The position numbers and the translations under genes were made by a program. Under the pieces are notes generated by a model that made no database searches, was not told the DNA's origin, and saw only the letters and a list, made by a program, of their open reading frames with translations. A stretch of DNA of 64,000 nucleotides, from contig JAPWDM010000001.1 of NCBI GenBank assembly GCA_035578155.1, forward strand, positions 8,148,670 through 8,212,669. Direction: 5' to 3'. This stretch comes from Brachynemurus nebulosus. Lineage: Eukaryota > Arthropoda > Insecta > Neuroptera > Myrmeleontidae. Below, piece after piece: positions 61,363 through 64,000 of the stretch. Position 1 is the first letter of the stretch, and each line of letters begins with the position of its first letter.

Positions 61363-61443
61363 CCCTTTAACCATGATAATGTGTATGAGCCCTTTAACCA
61401 TGATAAGCTGTATGAGCTCTTTAACTATGATAAGGTGTATGAG
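61363..61443. repeat. Three tandem 27-bp units
   Basis: Units begin at 61363, 61390 and 61417 with C(C/T)CTTTAAC(C/T)ATGATAA and end in TGTATGAG. They directly abut the 21-bp array, so the border between the two genes on opposite strands is built of two different tandem repeats. Confidence 0.9.
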
Positions 61444-61984
61444 TCACTCCGGGGGCAAAATAAGTCACCCCGGGAGCAAAATGAGTCACTCCGGGAGCTA
61501 AATGAGTCACTCCGGGAGCAAAATGAGTCACTCCGGGAGCTAAATGAGTCACTCCGGGAGCAAAATGAGTCACTCCGGGAGATAAATGAGTCACTCCGGG
61601 AGCAAAATGAGTCACTCCGGGAGCTAAATGAGTCACTCCGGGAGCAAAATGAGTCACTCCGGGAGCTAAATGAGTCACCCCGGGAGCAAAATGAGTCACC
61701 TCGGGAGGAAAATGAGTCACTCCGGGAGTTAAATGAGTCACTCCGGGAGCAAAATGAGTCACTCCGGGAGCAAAATGAGTAACTCCGGGAGCAAAATGAG
61801 TCACTCCGGGAGCAAAATGAGTCACTCCGGAAGCAAAATGAGTAACTCCGGGAGCACATTGAGTAACTCCGGGAGCAAAATGAGTCACTCCGGGAGCAAA
61901 ATGAGTAACTCCGGGAGCAAAATGAGTCACTCCGGGAGCAAAATGAGTCACTCCGGGAGCAAAATGAGACACTCCGGGAGCATG
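61439..61984. promoter_or_regulatory. 26 tandem 21-bp units with AP-1-type boxes
   Basis: Every unit starts exactly 21 bp after the last (61439 to 61964) with no insertion or deletion. A unit consists of ATGAGTCA, then CTCCGGGAG, then a short A-rich linker (CAAA or CTAA). TGAGTCA is the classic AP-1/bZIP site and is intact in 20 of 26 units. CTCCGGGAG is a second dyad (CTCC-N-GGAG). From about 61481 to 61690 the linker mostly alternates between GCTAA and GCAAA, a 42-bp higher-order repeat. Two degenerate units continue to about 62030. The array ends just upstream of a TATA box. Because 21 is divisible by 3 and the unit lacks stops, several frames stay open through it; these are treated as by-products. 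Confidence 0.8.
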
Positions 61985-62036
61985 TGAGTCACTCGTTGGA
62001 GTCAAATGAGTCGCTCGGTGAAGCAAATGAGCTAAG

Positions 62037-62103
62037 TATATATAAGTAGAGAAGCAATAAATCTTTGAACAGTTATTCATTTACTAGCGAACGCTTCAGA
62101 CCT
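62037..62103 (+). promoter_or_regulatory. Core promoter: TATA box, initiator and DPE
   Basis: TATATAAG (62039-62046) lies about 32 bp upstream of an initiator-like ACAGTT with its A at 62071. AGACCT at 62098-62103 fits the DPE consensus RGWYVT at exactly +28 to +33 from that A. The predicted 5' UTR is 44 nt, ending at the ATG at 62115. The three motifs and their spacing agree with arthropod core promoters. Initiation at 62071 is a prediction. Confidence 0.65.
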
Positions 62104-62114
62104 CCCGCTGAACG

Positions 62115-63101
62115 ATGTATAATTGTGATTTTTGTGGTAAAGCATTTACGCGAAAGTCTAATCTTTCTAGACACTTAAATGCTCAACATAATTCGTTAAG
62201 CAATATTAATGATGGTACGATTGGAAAGAATGATAACTCACCAAGCAAATTCATATCATATGATGCTAATAATAATAAAACACCTGCTGATATCTCTATA
62301 TCTAGATTTGATGATAATGATGATGAAAATACATCTCAACTACAGCATGATATTGATTACTCTGAAGCAATCTTGAATCCGTTTGACCAAAAAAGGATAG
62401 ATGCTGCAACTGAAGCCATTCAGACCAAATTTAACTCTTTGAAAAGAGGAGAAAACCGTCATCAATCTGAAAACGAGAAAGATAGTTGGTCTAATGAAAG
62501 TAAGCAAGTAAATCACTTAACAGCAATTAATAACAATTGCAATGAAACAACCTCCTCTTCACAACTAACTAAACTTTTAGGAACTGCTTTAGATATTATA
62601 ATGTTAAAAGAGGTTCGAAACGTTGACTCGGAAAATGAAGCGAAAATTGTCAATCAGGTTAAACCAATAAGCTTAAAACGTCATATAGCTTCAAATGAAA
62701 ATGTCGAAAACGGGGCCTTAGCTAAGCATTTTAAGCAAGACAACTTGAGAGAGTGTAGAAATGTTAACATACAATCGAAAAAAATAAAATACTGGCATAA
62801 TCCTAATACTTTAATAGATGAATTACAACGTTTATACGAGACTTCAGAGACTGGTGAAAAAATACTCAATATTATTCGAAGTTTAGAGGAAAATAAAAAT
62901 ATGTTGTTGTTTAACGTTTACGATCGAGAAGATTTAATCAAAGAGTTAAATGCTTTAAAAGAAACTACTGTTGGTCGAGAAATATTCTCTATACTTCGCG
63001 AACTTCAAAAGGCTGATGTTATTGAACCACTAGGTGATTATCTGGATGAAACTGATAAAGAAGATGCTAGCGATTATGATGATGATGATGATGATGATTA
63101 A
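62115..63101 (+). CDS. Single C2H2 zinc-finger protein with acidic tail
   Basis: This is an uninterrupted 328-codon frame. A C2H2 finger is at the very N-terminus (C4, C7, H20, H25; spacing C-x2-C-x12-H-x4-H; FTRKSNLSRH). A long polar, probably disordered region follows to about residue 225. Two helical repeats about 41 residues apart (about 232-260 and 273-301) share the pattern LI-x-EL-x2-L-x-ET-x2-G-x2-I. The C-terminus is acidic and ends in a run of seven Asp encoded by a GAT repeat. It most likely binds DNA through its finger; one finger alone gives little specificity, so the repeats may mediate oligomerisation. It is not an ordinary host poly-finger factor. The start is supported by the promoter at 62037-62103. 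Regulation by the upstream AP-1 array is inferred. Confidence 0.75.
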   Translation: MYNCDFCGKAFTRKSNLSRHLNAQHNSLSNINDGTIGKNDNSPSKFISYDANNNKTPADISISRFDDNDDENTSQLQHDIDYSEAILNPFDQKRIDAATEAIQTKFNSLKRGENRHQSENEKDSWSNESKQVNHLTAINNNCNETTSSSQLTKLLGTALDIIMLKEVRNVDSENEAKIVNQVKPISLKRHIASNENVENGALAKHFKQDNLRECRNVNIQSKKIKYWHNPNTLIDELQRLYETSETGEKILNIIRSLEENKNMLLFNVYDREDLIKELNALKETTVGREIFSILRELQKADVIEPLGDYLDETDKEDASDYDDDDDDD

Positions 63102-63239
63102 TTGATTATCCACACTAAGAATTTACTGAATTTTGAAGAACACCACCGTATAAGAAGCAGCAGTTATCCCTCATTGAAGTGTATATTTTATTTTTATATT
63201 TTTTAACCCTGTAAGATAAAAAGGTTTTTTTTTTTTTCA

Positions 63240-63245
63240 AATAAA
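63240..63245 (+). terminator. Polyadenylation signal AATAAA
   Basis: AATAAA lies about 140 nt after the stop of the zinc-finger gene, following a T-rich tract. On the opposite strand TTTATT at 63275-63280 gives an AATAAA about 100 nt beyond the stop of the convergent frame at 63382, so the two transcripts would overlap slightly or end back to back. Confidence 0.45.
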
Positions 63246-63318
63246 TAACACATATATGTAAATAATTATTGTTCTTTATTTTTAAAAAATAAGTATGAAT
63301 ACAAAATATTTTCACAAT

Positions 63319-63375
63319 AAATGTATATGTAATATTTTTTACAACAAATGTATATGAAATATTTTTTACAATAAA
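63319..63375. repeat. Two-copy tandem repeat
   Basis: AAATGTATATGTAATATTTT and AAATGTATATGAAATATTTT begin two adjacent units of about 29 bp in the 3' flank of the minus-strand frame. Confidence 0.7.
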
Positions 63376-63381
63376 TAAATA

Positions 63382-63879
63382 TTAAAAATTGTATGATTTG
63401 TTTATATATTCAATAACACCCGAACGTAACTGTTTCATGTTTTCAGGTAACTGATCCCATACTTGACAAATTCGTTGTGCATATTCGGGTATCATATATG
63501 CATACAGATGTTGCACCCAAATATCATATTTCAATAGTTGTTTTGTTAAGTATAATAACATATCGAAATTTCTGACTTTTGTATACAAATAAGGATGAGT
63601 CAGAAATATGTCTTCAACGTGTGAAATCCGTGTTGCAGATGTCAATGGTTCACCAACGGGTGGTTGAAAGTTTTCCTCCATTTTCACGCCATTCTTGCAC
63701 ATTTCACAGCGAATTTTCAAACCAGGTGGTCCATCAATATGATCTTGTTGCCAGGGTCGATTATAATATTCAAAACATGGTTCACATTCTTGAAACATGG
63801 CTTGATAATCGGCTGGTAACCAAATCCAGGCGCGTTGTATGATTTTCGCACCATAACTTTTCAGCACATTCAAACTGAT
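63382..63879 (-). CDS. Cysteine-paired protein of unknown function (C-terminal part)
   Basis: The frame ends at 63382 and is open up to a TGA at 63880-63882. Numbered from the TTG codon at 63871-63873, it shows two CxxC pairs (C30/C33 and C56/C59) like a zinc ribbon, with WIWLPADYQAMF before and EDIFLTHPYLYTKVRNFDML after. The composition is clearly protein-like. No ATG precedes the first Cys pair except M26, so the natural start is probably upstream. The same phase continues beyond two stops to the window edge (next entry). I do not recognise the family. It converges with the zinc-finger gene. Confidence 0.6.
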   Translation of the reverse strand: MSLNVLKSYGAKIIQRAWIWLPADYQAMFQECEPCFEYYNRPWQQDHIDGPPGLKIRCEMCKNGVKMEENFQPPVGEPLTSATRISHVEDIFLTHPYLYTKVRNFDMLLYLTKQLLKYDIWVQHLYAYMIPEYAQRICQVWDQLPENMKQLRSGVIEYINKSYNF

Positions 63880-64000
63880 TCACTTGTAGATTTAAAGAAA
63901 TGTTTCCAAAGTCAGTTCGTTCAGCAGCATTGGTTCACGTTCGAAAAATACACCAATTGAAACATCTATTTTATTCCAGTCCATTGATTCCGGTTCAGAC
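63880..64000 (-). pseudogene. Upstream part of the same reading phase, cut by two stops and the window edge
   Basis: From the window edge the minus strand reads MDWNKIDVSIGVFFEREPML and onward, then TAA at 63892-63894 and TGA at 63880-63882, and continues in the same phase into the Cys-paired frame. Either one gene has acquired two nonsense codons, or an upstream gene ends here and a second starts just after. The upstream part is truncated by the window. Confidence 0.5.

Noticed and set aside
61439..61984. CRISPR-like array
   Set aside because: The units are directly contiguous with no unique spacers, in a eukaryotic context without cas genes.
63579..63842. 87-codon plus-strand ORF
   Set aside because: It is the shadow of the more protein-like minus-strand frame ending at 63382.

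Overview
The window is strongly AT-rich eukaryotic DNA, most likely from an arthropod and probably an insect. It holds no bacterial operons, ribosome binding sites, CRISPR array, rRNA, or recognisable intron-exon structure of a housekeeping gene. The insect reading rests on three things: non-autonomous Helitrons with the CTAG/T ending common in insect genomes, a decayed pogo-like transposase, and an arthropod-type TATA/Inr/DPE core promoter at the right end. The species cannot be told from sequence alone.

Positions 1-60400 look intergenic or intronic and are packed with short, dead, non-autonomous mobile elements. Several can be delimited to the base by their terminal inverted repeats (TIRs) and target-site duplications (TSDs). 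They include hAT-type elements with 8-bp TSDs (9619-10177, 29735-29908, 32503-32717, 46506-46929, 52837-53318, 53997-54275), TA-flanked elements (13247-14158 with pogo-like coding remains, 19284-19477, 42937-43682, 44679-45840, 51477-52167), TTAA-flanked elements with G-rich ends (15879-16566, 21530-22768, 31023-31895), and two Helitrons (10485-11045, 51414-52652), the second split by a MITE. There is also a 2-kb foldback (5159-7170), a 164-bp hairpin (29527-29690), two palindromic elements carrying tRNA-like sequences (4552-4690, 16938-17126), a 31-bp minisatellite (2409-3047) and a 210-bp tandem repeat (58741-59330).

Positions 60400-64000 are different: richer in GC and in coding sequence. 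On the minus strand lie a broken reading frame (60449-60900) and a small very basic ORF (61072-61248). An array of 26 tandem 21-bp units (61439-61984) follows, each unit built on an AP-1-type TGAGTCA box. It ends just upstream of a TATA box, an initiator and a DPE with textbook spacing, which point at a 328-codon single-zinc-finger gene (62115-63101). A convergent minus-strand frame (63382-64000, running off the edge) carries two CxxC pairs and two in-frame stops. I infer that this cluster is part of a virus-like or large self-replicating DNA element (a Maverick/adintovirus-type element is one candidate). No replication, integrase or capsid gene is visible here to prove it.
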